From Doryteuthis pealeii (lineage: Eukaryota; Mollusca; Cephalopoda; Myopsida; Loliginidae): 64,000 nt of DNA. Both the position numbers and the translations under genes were made by a program. Shown here one piece after another: positions 54,720 through 64,000 of the stretch. How positions within the stretch are numbered: the first letter of the stretch is position 1; each line of letters starts with the position of its first letter. A model generated the notes under the pieces. It was given only the letters and a program-made list of their open reading frames with translations, made no database searches and was not told where the DNA came from. The stretch covers positions 87,408,762 to 87,472,761 of the forward strand of contig CM042152.1 in assembly GCA_023376005.1 (NCBI GenBank), in the 5' to 3' direction.

Positions 54720-55910
54720 GTCCTGTTGAAAGCACCAGTTCCATGAAAGATCACTGAAGTTAAGCAGTAATGATAAGCTGGCATGATAATAAGATGGTGT
54801 GGATTGTAGAGGATTCACAGATATCTAGTTATTTCTATTTTCTATACTATAGTATTAAATGTTTTTGTTTCATTGTATATTATTCTGTAATGGGGGTAGA
54901 TACTGAAAAATAAAATAGAATTAGGAATTCTAGCTACATATGGCATAATTCTTTTTTGAGTAATTCGCATGATGCAAAGAGATTAATATAGAAAGATACA
55001 ACATTAATTACGCTCAGAAAAAGATTCTATAAACATTTACAGAAAAAGTTGTTTTTTTTAAATCATAGATAATGTGAATTTATAAAAAAAGTTATATACA
55101 GAATATTTTGTCTACAGATTTTACTCATTTTTCAACAAATATTTACAGTATATATGTATTTTTGCTGTTAAAGATCTTGTTAACTGACCATGAGTTTGTG
55201 CTTAATAAACATTAGCTGGGTCACCTATGTAATAAACAGGGTTATTAGCAAGCGTATTGTGACGAGGAAAAAACAAACACAGATTTTAAGTTTCAAAATT
55301 GTATTGGAAAAAGAATTAATAAAAAGATTAATATAGAAAGATACAACATTAATTACGCTCAGTTGTATCAAGTTTTACAAGTTTTTTTCCTTTCTAATCT
55401 ATTTATATTGCATTGGCAACAATTCGATGCAGGACAAATAGATGTTCACTTCATTTTCCTTATCAGGCCTTTTGTTTAATTGTTTATGTGATTGCAGGTA
55501 TTCTTCTAAGATGCACACTTAAATCTATTTCTATATATGAAAACTCAGCGCAGCTTTCTCATAAAACAATGTTTATTCGAAATTAGAATAATTAGCTCTT
55601 ATCATCTTTTGGAATCCGCATTTCCTATTCTGTTTTATCATCAAATATTTTGACAAAAAACTTTTGTTTCTAGAAACATATGATATATGACAAAGTGTAG
55701 GTAATGTTGTGATTTCATGCAACTATTGGTAACGATGGTGGTTACCTGCAGTCAACTGTAACATGGCGGTATCTCAATGTATGGTCACAGTACCAAAAGC
55801 AATATATACTGTATAGCGGGTCTTGTCAACGTGCCTCCAAATTCACGACACTAAAAAGGCGTTCGGCACGTGGCAGTCATCTTGTTGATAAAAAAGTACA
55901 ACGTGAGAAA
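54720..55910. other. No gene seen; short dispersed duplications
   Basis: AAGATTCTATAAACATTTAC (55020) with ~120 bp after it recurs at 56705. AGAAAGATACAACATTAATT occurs at 54991 and 55336. No coding evidence. Confidence 0.55.
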
Positions 55911-55919
55911 TATATCATC

Positions 55920-56190
55920 ACAAGCTGCTTAGCTTTTATTTCCAGGCTCGTCTCGTGGGTTGTATCGGAGAGGAGGAAAGGCAGAGAGAAAGAGAGAGGA
56001 CACTGTTAAATTACTACGATCCCACAACTGGGACCAGAGGTCCCGTCTGTACCCACACGTCCGAAAGCAAAAAGAGGCCAGTATTTTTCTTGGTCGTTCC
56101 ATGTCACCAAGTGACTTCCGGTTCCGGTCAACACCCAAAACTTCCGGTTGACATTCAATTCTCCCTTCGGGGGGTCATGCCCCGGTCAAA
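55920..56190. promoter_or_regulatory. GC-rich patch with repeated ACTTCCGG sites
   Basis: GACTTCCGGTTCCGGTCAAC and AACTTCCGGTTGAC lie within 40 bp, giving three CCGG/ETS-like cores. The patch is markedly GC-richer than its flanks. The left part resembles 15.06 kb. It could be a promoter or an LTR; no downstream gene is evident. Confidence 0.3.
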
Positions 56191-57376
56191 TTCCCGACAA
56201 CCTGTTTTGTACTCATCACTGTTTTTTTTTTAAACCTTTACTATCTCTTATTTCTTCTTCCTCTCTTTTCTAATAGTAGTTTTCGCAAAACTCCATCTCA
56301 CTACACAACCAATGGTAGTGACAGAAAGCAGCTGGCATGTTAGTGTTGCAACAAAGTCTGTTGTTGTAGCTTATTGCTGAGTAGATGCCTTTAACCAAAA
56401 TGCTTCCTTATAAAGTATCAATATAGATAGGGTATGTCCACCCTCTTCCTTGAATGCACACAATATTTATGAAATCCACTGCCAATAGACAGTGTCTTTT
56501 ATAGCTAATAAGGGAGAGAGTTTTAAAATCCCTAAAAGATACTTGGCAATTTCTTTTCTTTTTTCTTTTGAATTTTACAATCTCACATTTGGATACACCA
56601 TATTTTCATAACTAAAACCAAGGTAGTAGTTTTAAAAAGTTGTTTTACCCATTGACAACTTTGACAGATGCCTGAAAATGCATATCATAATGTATTTGCT
56701 TGAAAAAGATTCTATAAACATTTACAGACAAAAAAAATGTTTTTAAATCATAGATAATGTGAATTTATAAAAAAAAGTTATATACAGAATATTTTGTCTA
56801 CAGATTTTACTCATTTTTCAACAAAAGTGACATTGAGTAACATGAGTGCTAAGTTAGTTTAATGTGAAAATAAATAATTTGGGTTCTGTTTTTTTCTGGG
56901 TCACCATGTAATATCATGTTACTCAACTAGGAAATAACCGAAGGTTTTTCCTCAAATTTGACTACATCTTATTTGCTTAATTTATTTATTTATAAACTTT
57001 TATACATTACTATTACATATCTAACTTCATGAATTTCTTTTTAAATCTACAAAGAAGTAATTTCTCTATCCGTATGCTTATTAAGTTTTAAGCAGTCATT
57101 ATAATTATCAGATATTTTTGACTTGTCTCACTAATAAGTTAGTCAGTGAATGAATAGTTTTATCTTAATTAGCATATAGAACATATGATTTTCCAAGAAA
57201 ATGACTAAAAATATCACCTTGCTTCTCTAAATTCTATATTTCTTTCTAAACTATCATCGAAAGATTTATAAAAAGATAAAATAGCAAATCTGATTCACAT
57301 TCAAATAATAAAATATTTATTTTATTTTATTCAAATTCATATGATTGTCATTTTGAATTTTTGATCAGGTGATACA

Positions 57377-57676
57377 TATGGAGGTGCTTGGGATGTAATG
57401 ATTATGATCATAGAAAATGGACACAGGGATCCGAGTTCAAATCTGGGATGAGGCTGTTTGCATTTCACATAGTGGTAATACCCTTGAGAAAGATAAGCAT
57501 CCAACAATTCTCTTTTTGGGCTATAGGTAAATAGTGCAGCAGACGGGGCTCTAACCTTGGTATGGCAACCGGTCTAGGAGAAGAAAAACTCTGAATTCAA
57601 ATATCTTATTCTCTGCTTAAAAAATTGACCTTGTGTTACATCCTGCTCATGTGGAGGGATTGGTAGATATATATAC
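57377..57676 (+). mobile_element. SINE-A, full length, diverged
   Basis: Plus strand, from GGAGGTGCTTGGGATGTAAT (A-box region) with GAGTTCAAATCTGGG (B box) to GGGATTGGTAGATATATATA. No TSD was confirmed. Confidence 0.85.
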
Positions 57677-57735
57677 AAATAGAAAATGTAATTATTTGCT
57701 AATTCACTTTAAATTTCTATTCCAATTTAACATAT

Positions 57736-58123
57736 TGTTGGGTCAGTAAAATGATAATTTTGGGTGAACATGAGTCCAAATAGGGTTATCTTCCCTTGCT
57801 CAGTTGTTCACCGATAGGTGGCGAGAGTTGTAGGCAGAAGTCAGGAATACTAAATTCTTTCTCTTTTCTTCGGGCCGGCAATGAGTTTACATAGTTTAGA
57901 TGCCTGACGCCTCTGCCCCTTAAGGGAAGGGCTCCCCCACCCACAACCAGCTACCAGTAAGAGACATTCCTGCAAAAACTTTGTATCACTTCTTTAGGAT
58001 GAAGTCCTACTTTCTTTATGCATGTTCATATATTTGTCCAGAATGTATTTTCTGCCTGCTCACGGAATAAAGTCTGTTATTGTTTTACAACTTCATCAGG
58101 ATATTTTATGTACACACATGTAT
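57736..58123 (+). mobile_element. Possible solo LTR
   Basis: It begins TGTTGGGTCA, is GC-richer than its flanks, and has GGAATAAAGTCTGTTATTGT near 58065, as around an LTR poly(A) site. The 3' end (about ACACACATGTATCA) is uncertain. Confidence 0.4.
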
Positions 58124-58129
58124 CAATGT

Positions 58130-59070
58130 TGGGAGGTTAATTTAAGCCTTCCAACTTTAATATAAGAACTTTACATCTTATAATATAAATAATTATTAAA
58201 ATAGGCAGATTCAAACTTCTGCCCAAAGCAACGCTTTACTATTAAGTTTACTTTGTAAATAAGAAATACTTTTTTTAAAACCTAAACAACCATGTTATTC
58301 CACCATTAAATTTCATAGGTATTTTATATATCTCAATCCTTTTTATTGTTATAATCTTTGTTTAGGTGAGACTCAACACCTTGATCAAAATAAAATGCAA
58401 AAAACCCCAAAAAAAACAGCCCATTATATAAAGACAATAGGAGATCAGGCATAAATATTATGCACCAATGACTTAGCACAAACAACATTTCTTGCAGAAA
58501 TTATATTACCAGTCAAGTTATTTTTTTTTTTTCTATAGAATATATTCAAAATGTTTTCTTTCTATACTGAAATCTTTCTGGCTAGCAAATTTTTAATATT
58601 TTGTTTGTCTCATTTTTCTTTCTTCAAGAAATACTGAAAACAAATCCTAAATTTACCAAAAATATCTATGCTCCAGATTCCCCTAATGGGAAAAGGAAAA
58701 AAAACGAAACAAAAAAAACAGAATTTATAAAAAGAATTTTAAAAAGATTAGAAAACAAAATAAAAGTTGAATTTTCACATAATGCATGAATATTTTATTT
58801 TCCTTAAAGTTTTTGCTGATATCGAAGAACAAATTCAGGTATTAAAAATAAATATGGGATCCTAAAAAAATTACCTTTTATAATTCTATTTTGATTATAA
58901 TCTCAGTCTGTATTAAATATGGTAAATTAGATATATTTAAATGCTTCAGTAGCCAGCATATAAAGCAAGCAATGTTTATCCCATTGGAACCATAAGAAAA
59001 GAAAAGTTAGATTCCTTAGACTGTTTTTAACCACAACTAAAAATAATTTAAAATAAGTGTCCCAATAGGA
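58130..59070. other. No gene seen
   Basis: AT-rich. A Lys-rich 62-codon frame at 58601-58789 is explained by A-rich sequence. Confidence 0.4.
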
Positions 59071-59076
59071 ATATAA

Positions 59077-59300
59077 TATATATATATATATATATATATC
59101 AGTCATCCACAGACACGTGTTTCGAAGTTTACTTCTCATCAGTGCAGATCGACTTTTTAACAGTTACCTCTAGCCAGGATCGAAACCCAACAAAATTTTT
59201 GTCTGCCAAGCTCCTTACCCTTGCAGCTGTCAGTCTGAGGTGAAAATTAATTAATACATCCCTACGGGGAATGTTTATATATATATATATATATATATAA
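59077..59300 (-). mobile_element. tRNA-derived SINE-like unit ending in a hammerhead
   Basis: Minus strand: it starts after (TA)n at 59279-59299 with TTCCCCGTAGGGATG, then a tRNA-like segment (GACAGCTGCAAGGGTAAGGA as A box and D arm; GGGTTTCGATCCTGGCT as B box, about 59190-59173), then the hammerhead at 59149-59105, then an (AT)n tail at 59098-59077. The pol III boxes, terminal ribozyme and simple tail resemble ribozyme-bearing SINE-like repeats such as schistosome Sm-alpha, by architecture only. Confidence 0.65.
59105..59149 (-). ncRNA. Hammerhead ribozyme, complete core
   Basis: Minus strand: stem I 5' strand ATCTGCA (59149-59143); CTGATGA (59142-59136); stem II GAAG/CTTC with TAAA loop (59135-59124); GAAA (59123-59120); stem III CACGTG, self-complementary (59119-59114); U and C (59113, 59112) giving a GUC cleavage site; stem I 3' strand TGTGGAT (59111-59105). 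Stem I makes seven consecutive pairs, two of them G-U. Every conserved core base is present. The very short stem III suggests cleavage in a dimer, as known for Penelope- and retrozyme-associated type I hammerheads. Confidence 0.82.
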
Positions 59301-59304
59301 AGTC

Positions 59305-60805
59305 AAATGAAAATTCTACTTTCCAATCAATGATGAACAGTTTAAATCAGTCTGCTTATATTTATTGTGGTCATCATGATTGATTGATCAATAGATTTTG
59401 TATTCTTCATTTTTTAAAGACAATTTGTCCTTTATTTTGAATCTTAATTGCATTCTTAACTCCAATTTTTTTTTTTAATTACAGAGCCTTAATTAAGGAA
59501 AGTGCTAAGTATACAATTCATGTGATGCGCAATATAATCCTTTGAAATGAAAGAGTTACTGACAACCAAGCTCAATTTGGATGCAATAGATATTAATAGA
59601 TTTTCTTATTTCATATAAACATCTGTTTTTAAAATCATAGTTTATTAAACTGTCTACAATTTTAAATGAGGCTTATTCACTCTATTCATTCATTGTATTA
59701 TGAATGAAAGTATAAAACAGAATAAACTAAATTTGACATAAAATTTAAATACAAAACAAAAATATTTTTAAAAGAAACAAGATTTCTTACCCTATCTTGT
59801 TTTCCAATTCCATTTTTTTTTCCAAATTTGATTGTAGAAATTTCAACTTACCTAAAAACATAAAAAAAAAATATTGTTTTGATCACAATTAAAAAGAAAA
59901 ACACTATTTATAGAGATCAGTTTTCAATAAGAAAAAAAACAACAAAAAAAACAAAAGAGAGAGACAATAAAATATGTGATGAGAACAAGTATGTCTGCAT
60001 TTGACAGGGTGAAAGAAAAGTGCTATTACAGAAAAGTTTGCAAAAATGTCATCTCAGATTTAAATATGGAGGGTGGTGATTTATTTACTTTCATCTTTGC
60101 ACATATGACAAGCATCAGCAATGTTATTCTTAGATGTGGAAATATGATGATCAATATTCTATCTAATGACCGTATCCAACTGTGCAGAGATTTTTGTAGT
60201 CTGTTGACAAGTGGACAACACACTGAGAAGTAAATCTCCTAAAATAACAATCCATTAAACTCTCTGTCTATTTGCACAAATCCATTCATCTATAAAAAGG
60301 AGATTGAAGCATTTATATTTCACGTTCGGCATTGTGGAGATTTTCAGATAGCAAGAAGATTATTACTGTACGTGTGCAATGTAAAATTGAACAAACCGGA
60401 GGAACATCAGAAAATTGAACTGATAAAAGCATTTCAAATTCTGATTGTATTATGATGTGTTTACAACACTAATTCAAAACCTTCTTCACATCATTGTCCT
60501 ACTGCCAATCATCTTCATGCCGTCTTCTTAGTGATGAAAATACGGAAATATAAGATAATAGAAAATAAACTGATAAAAACAAGGTACAAATTCTTGCCAA
60601 GTCCTCAAGTGAAAAACAATGTGGACAATAAAAACTTGGCTAATGAAATAAAGCAAAAGTTTACCCAAATAAATATTTTAGTAAAAGGTTTAAAATGATT
60701 CCAAAAATATATGCCTGTAGGTACTTAAGATTTGTTTAATGAAGATTTTTTTAAAAATCATTTTTAGAAGTGTACTTTTATTTAATGATAATGGACAGAC
60801 ACTCA
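59305..60805. other. No gene seen
   Basis: AT-rich. An 85-codon plus frame at 59976-60233 overlaps a minus frame of similar length; neither shows a known motif. Confidence 0.4.
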
Positions 60806-60811
60806 ATTCTA

Positions 60812-61017
60812 CAGGGTGTTCCAAAAGTCTTGTGACCTCTACATATATTTTAGATGTAAAATAATTACATCATACAACTTGAAATTCTAGAAAATTATTT
60901 AATTAAAAAAAATAATTTTTAGATGTAAAATAACTTATATATTGTATTAAGATTTTTTTTAAATGAAAGTTTAAAAAGAAAAATTATGTGGGGGTGACAA
61001 GACTTTCAGACCACCTG
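60812..61017. mobile_element. Tc1/mariner-type MITE, TA target site
   Basis: The 206-bp element has ends CAGGGTGTTCCAAAAGTCTT and its imperfect inverse AAGACTTTCAGACCACCTG (about 23 of 25 positions with GTGACC next to them), flanked by TA on both sides (60810-60811, 61018-61019). TA duplication and CAGGGTG-type ends fit Tc1/mariner mobilisation. No coding capacity. Confidence 0.85.
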
Positions 61018-61196
61018 TAGTTTACTAATATTTAAGAGAAATGATCTGATTCAGTTCACTTAATATGATAGATTAAAGTTTACAATTATCTGTTCATAAA
61101 AAATTATCAACTTTCAACAATAATATCCCTCTTTCCAATAATAGCGTCTTCTTCTTTAATAAAACTTTATGATTAATAAGCTATTCATTATGAAAT

Positions 61197-61242
61197 TTTG
61201 TTGTATCATCGAGGTGAAATGATACACAGAAGAAATTGAATG
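61197..61242 (-). mobile_element. 3' fragment of the 52.8-kb LTR family
   Basis: TTTTGTTGTATCATCGAGGT followed by GAAATGATACACAGAA is the inverse of the LTR 3' end at 52995-53030 (TGTGTATTC...CACCTCAACGATACAACA), with changes. Confidence 0.65.
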
Positions 61243-62017
61243 CTTAATATATCTATTCAGCTCTAATGGATACACACAAAAAAAACACAGACCAATAAGT
61301 TACAAAACAATTAACAAGACAACTTACAAGAAATAGAGGAGGGTCAAATGCGGTATAGCCAAACGCAGTAAGATCAGTCTGATTTTTAATCAGCTTATTA
61401 ATCAACTATTGAAGTCCTTAATTGTAGACTATTTAAGGCTATGAGCCAGTCCATCTGGTAGAGTGCTGAAGGGGTGCTAGCTACTCTACAACAAATTTCA
61501 ATTTCTGCCTCATCTTCCATGGTGTTTGACTTTCAAAATATTTGGCATCAAAATATTAAGGCTGTTCTGGCTTTTAGATAAAGTATTGCATATCTGCTGT
61601 TGCTTTGCGTTTACAGCATTTGCACTGTTTTATTTTCACCTGATTGGCCTTTAAAAATTTTTTTTCTTTACACTTTACTTTATCCATACTTTGTAATTGA
61701 ATCCATTTGGTTGTGGGTTTTTAGGGTCAAAAATAAGACAAACGACTGGTAAAAATGGATACAAATGTATTGAACAAAAAAGAGTAAAAATTACAGCAAA
61801 GAAAGTGGAGATTGCGTCCGACCATAACAGTTGCTAGCTGACTCGTGTTGCTTCGTGTCAAGCCACAATTGTCCCTGCTACTTATAGTAGTCGTCAGTGC
61901 ATTCCATTTATGTACATAGGTTATATCACCTATAACACATTCTTTGAGCTGATCTTTCTTCCATTTGATTTTGTTTATTCTGTAATCTATTTATTGTTGA
62001 TCTACTAACAGAAAATG

Positions 62018-62570
62018 AAATAGTTGCATAATCTATGTGGCAGCATAGATTATTGGAAACACATTGTAGGAGAATTCTAACGGGCCAGTGTTTTCAGATC
62101 AGGGGATGGAAAACTACTAGACGGTTAGAATCTCGTAAGTCATGTGAGATTTTAGTTAGCTAATCAGTTTACAACCAGACCTCAAGTAGGACAGACGTGT
62201 CCTAATTCGTTTGTGACTCTGCATGATGAGTTATAATGGGCTAAAATAAACCTTTGATCAAAGTAATACAAGTCTTGCTAATTATTACATGACTTAAAAG
62301 AAGCCCTTAGTTAGAAAATGAAGCAGCAACAAGTAAGAAGACCAGACAAGATACAAAAAAGTAAAGAAAGAACCTAGACGTTCACATCATGGTGGAAGTG
62401 GAGAGGAAGAAGATAGAATGAAGAACAAATAAATAAACAACTATCTGTCTATGATTGCCTATCTCTGATACACACACACACTCTCACTCACTCTCTCTCT
62501 CTCTCTCTCTCTCTCTATCACAAGAACACTTGATTGTTTATATATTTGCAACAGGGGTACATAACAAAAT
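62018..62570 (+). mobile_element. LTR-like repeat, copy 3
   Basis: Same blocks as copies at 47.0 and 54.1 kb: TGTGGCAGCATAGATTATTG, AGGGGATGGAAAACTA, AATAAACCTTTGATCAAAG, AAAGAAGCCCTTAGTTAG, a (CT)n tract at 62490-62517, then GGGGTACATAACA. No TSD was confirmed. Confidence 0.6.
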
Positions 62571-62631
62571 TATAACACTGAAAAAGTGTTTAAATTTACT
62601 CAAGATTAAATAGACAGCTACAATATGTATC

Positions 62632-62688
62632 TACCCAATACATCTACCATAACCAGGATGTGGCACAAAGTTAATTGTTAAGCAGATT
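62632..62688 (-). mobile_element. SINE-A tail fragment cut by T6
   Basis: ACCAGGATGTGGCACAAAGT and TAATTGTTAAGCAGATT match the plus-strand face of a minus SINE-A near its tail; T6 begins directly after. Confidence 0.55.
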
Positions 62689-63276
62689 GGTTTGTTTTGT
62701 TTTCGGCATATCAACCTCAGTGGGTCATTTAATGCCGATAAAGTTGTGAAATAAATTCATTCTTAATGCATAATACAATTTTGTTTATAAACTCATGTTT
62801 TCTATTCAACCCATAGATGGGACCCTAACAGGTACTACCACTCTGGCTCAGAGTGGACCAGGGAGCAATGGTGATGAAGGGGTGCTCCACATTCCCTAAA
62901 CCTCCAGAACTGGAACCTCACCATCAGATAGAGTTTAACGTCATTCCCAGGACATGTAGACCCTCAGTCACTGCCTAGTACCCATATGATAAGAAGGATT
63001 GGGGGTTGCCATAAGGGCAATAGGGTTGGGGCAATCATATAGGTGCTAGGGCTTGACATGGACAGCCGATTGATCGGAGGGGGCCTCTCCGATCACCCGT
63101 CTAGCCTAAGAAAAGCCTAAAGTGAAATATTGCAAGTCATGGACTGCTCAGCCACCTGGGTTCTATTCTTAAGCATCATGGGTCTCACCCACGGCCAACA
63201 GGTGGCCCCATTGGGGAGTCTTACCCCTCTGCAGAGGTGCAGTCGGTGCATTCTAACACCCCAGCTGATAGGGCGG
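62689..63276 (-). mobile_element. T6 retroposon, full length
   Basis: 588 bp from tail (GGTTTGTTTTGTTTTCGG) to 5' end (GATAGGGCGG). No TSD was confirmed. It is well conserved with the 52-kb copy. Confidence 0.87.
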
Positions 63277-63551
63277 TTATATTTCTTAGTAAATGTTCTT
63301 ATGATTGCTAATGTTTTAAAGCACTACCCTTTGAGTTTAAGCATAGAGATTTTATACTGTGATTATAATGAATAGAAATGAAAATAATCGTTTATTACCA
63401 GTTTTAATTTTCACCTTCTCTTTTAGGCTGTTAACCAACAAATCTCATGAGAATGCTAAAGAGCCATTTTGATTTTGGCAATGTTGCTATTGATCCTACT
63501 GATGTTTAAAAAGAATATTTTGTCTGGCACTGATGATGAAAATAATAATGG

Positions 63552-63560
<9 letters not shown>

Positions 63561-63585
<25 letters not shown>
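63561..63585. repeat. (CA)n-(TA)n microsatellite
   Basis: ACACACACACA leads into about 24 bp of TA repeat (63551-63585). Confidence 0.85.
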
Positions 63586-63754
63586 AAAAATGGACTCTCT
63601 TGTCGATTTTCGACGCATGAGTGTTCATCCAGTGAACAACCAACACAGTGATTTGTTTATAGTGGTGAAGGCTTGTGTAGGACCATTCCATACTTTTTGC
63701 CACAGTCGATAGGAAAGAATTGATGCATCAAGGAATGCCACAAACCCAATCAAC

Positions 63755-63989
63755 AACTGACCTTAGGAATTTTGAATTCAGAGTTATCCCTCTCCAAAAC
63801 TGATTACCTACCCAAGGTTAAAGAGCCCAGTCTGCCCTACTATTTAATCTATAGCTAGAGGGAGAATATATGGATTCATACCTTTCCCAAGGGTATTAGC
63901 GCTATGTGAAATGCCAACAGCTTCGTCTAGGAATTGAACTCAAATCGGCAAGTCCATTTTCCACGACTCTAACCACTAGCCCACGAGCC
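63755..63989 (-). mobile_element. SINE-A, 3'-truncated
   Basis: It starts at the TTTTGAATTCAGAGTTATCC block and runs to the tRNA-like head (plus-strand CTAACCACTAGCCCACGAGC), ending at the window edge in (TA)n. Confidence 0.8.
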
Positions 63990-64000
63990 TATATATATAT

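Overview
This is an AT-rich animal (metazoan) nuclear window with no protein-coding host gene I can support. No reading frame exceeds 145 codons, there is no operon-like spacing or codon-use signal, and the recognisable sequence is nearly all transposable elements and their debris. tRNA-derived SINEs, a LINE with a C-terminal CCHC knuckle, hammerhead ribozymes and long (TA)n/(TG)n tracts suggest an invertebrate. A mollusc or other lophotrochozoan is my best guess, at low confidence. The window could be intergenic or the inside of a very large intron.

Main families. (1) SINE-A, about 290 bp, tRNA-derived, ends in GGTTGGTAAATATATAT. (2) SINE-B, about 245 bp, tRNA-derived, begins GCCGGGTTAGCTCAG. 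(3) 'T6', a ~600-bp non-autonomous retroposon with an (AAACC)n-type 3' tail, frequent 5' truncation and 11-12 bp target-site duplications (TSDs). (4) A 5'-truncated LINE at 24747-25655 with a perfect 11-bp TSD; its 3' end resembles the T6 tail, so it is a candidate driver for T6. (5) Two 'FB8' foldback elements with perfect 8-bp TSDs. (6) Several palindromic MITEs, one with TA target sites. (7) Fragments of a mariner transposase near 47-49 kb. (8) Solo-LTR-like repeats. (9) A palindromic family built on GAAGAAGG...CCGAAACG. (10) Hammerhead-ribozyme folds at 59.1 kb and 38.3 kb, with a weaker one at 4.35 kb.

Layout. 0-5 kb: T6, nested SINEs, a GAAGAAGG palindrome, (TG)n. 5-12 kb: an LTR-like repeat, two FB8 foldbacks, a 105-bp tandem array, homopolymers, a nested palindromic MITE. 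12-18 kb: T6 copies, C/G-run repeats, SINEs, a tRNA-like sequence. 18-24 kb: scrambled local duplications and SINE-B remnants. 24-27 kb: the LINE and an AT-rich 27-bp minisatellite. 28-34 kb: SINE clusters, nested SINE-A in SINE-B, a GC-rich island. 36-37 kb: a 35-bp minisatellite grown from the inside of a T6 copy. 38-39.4 kb: consecutive palindromes, a hammerhead, a ~210-bp tandem repeat. 40-46 kb: duplicated blocks, MITEs, a T6 insertion inside a duplication. 46-49.5 kb: mariner-derived complex. 52-55 kb: T6, LTRs, tandem duplications. 57-64 kb: SINE-A, a tRNA-SINE-like unit carrying a hammerhead, a TA-target MITE, an LTR, T6, SINE-A.

The elements interact: the LINE probably supplied the machinery for T6, SINEs insert into each other leaving a readable order of events, and one T6 copy became a minisatellite.
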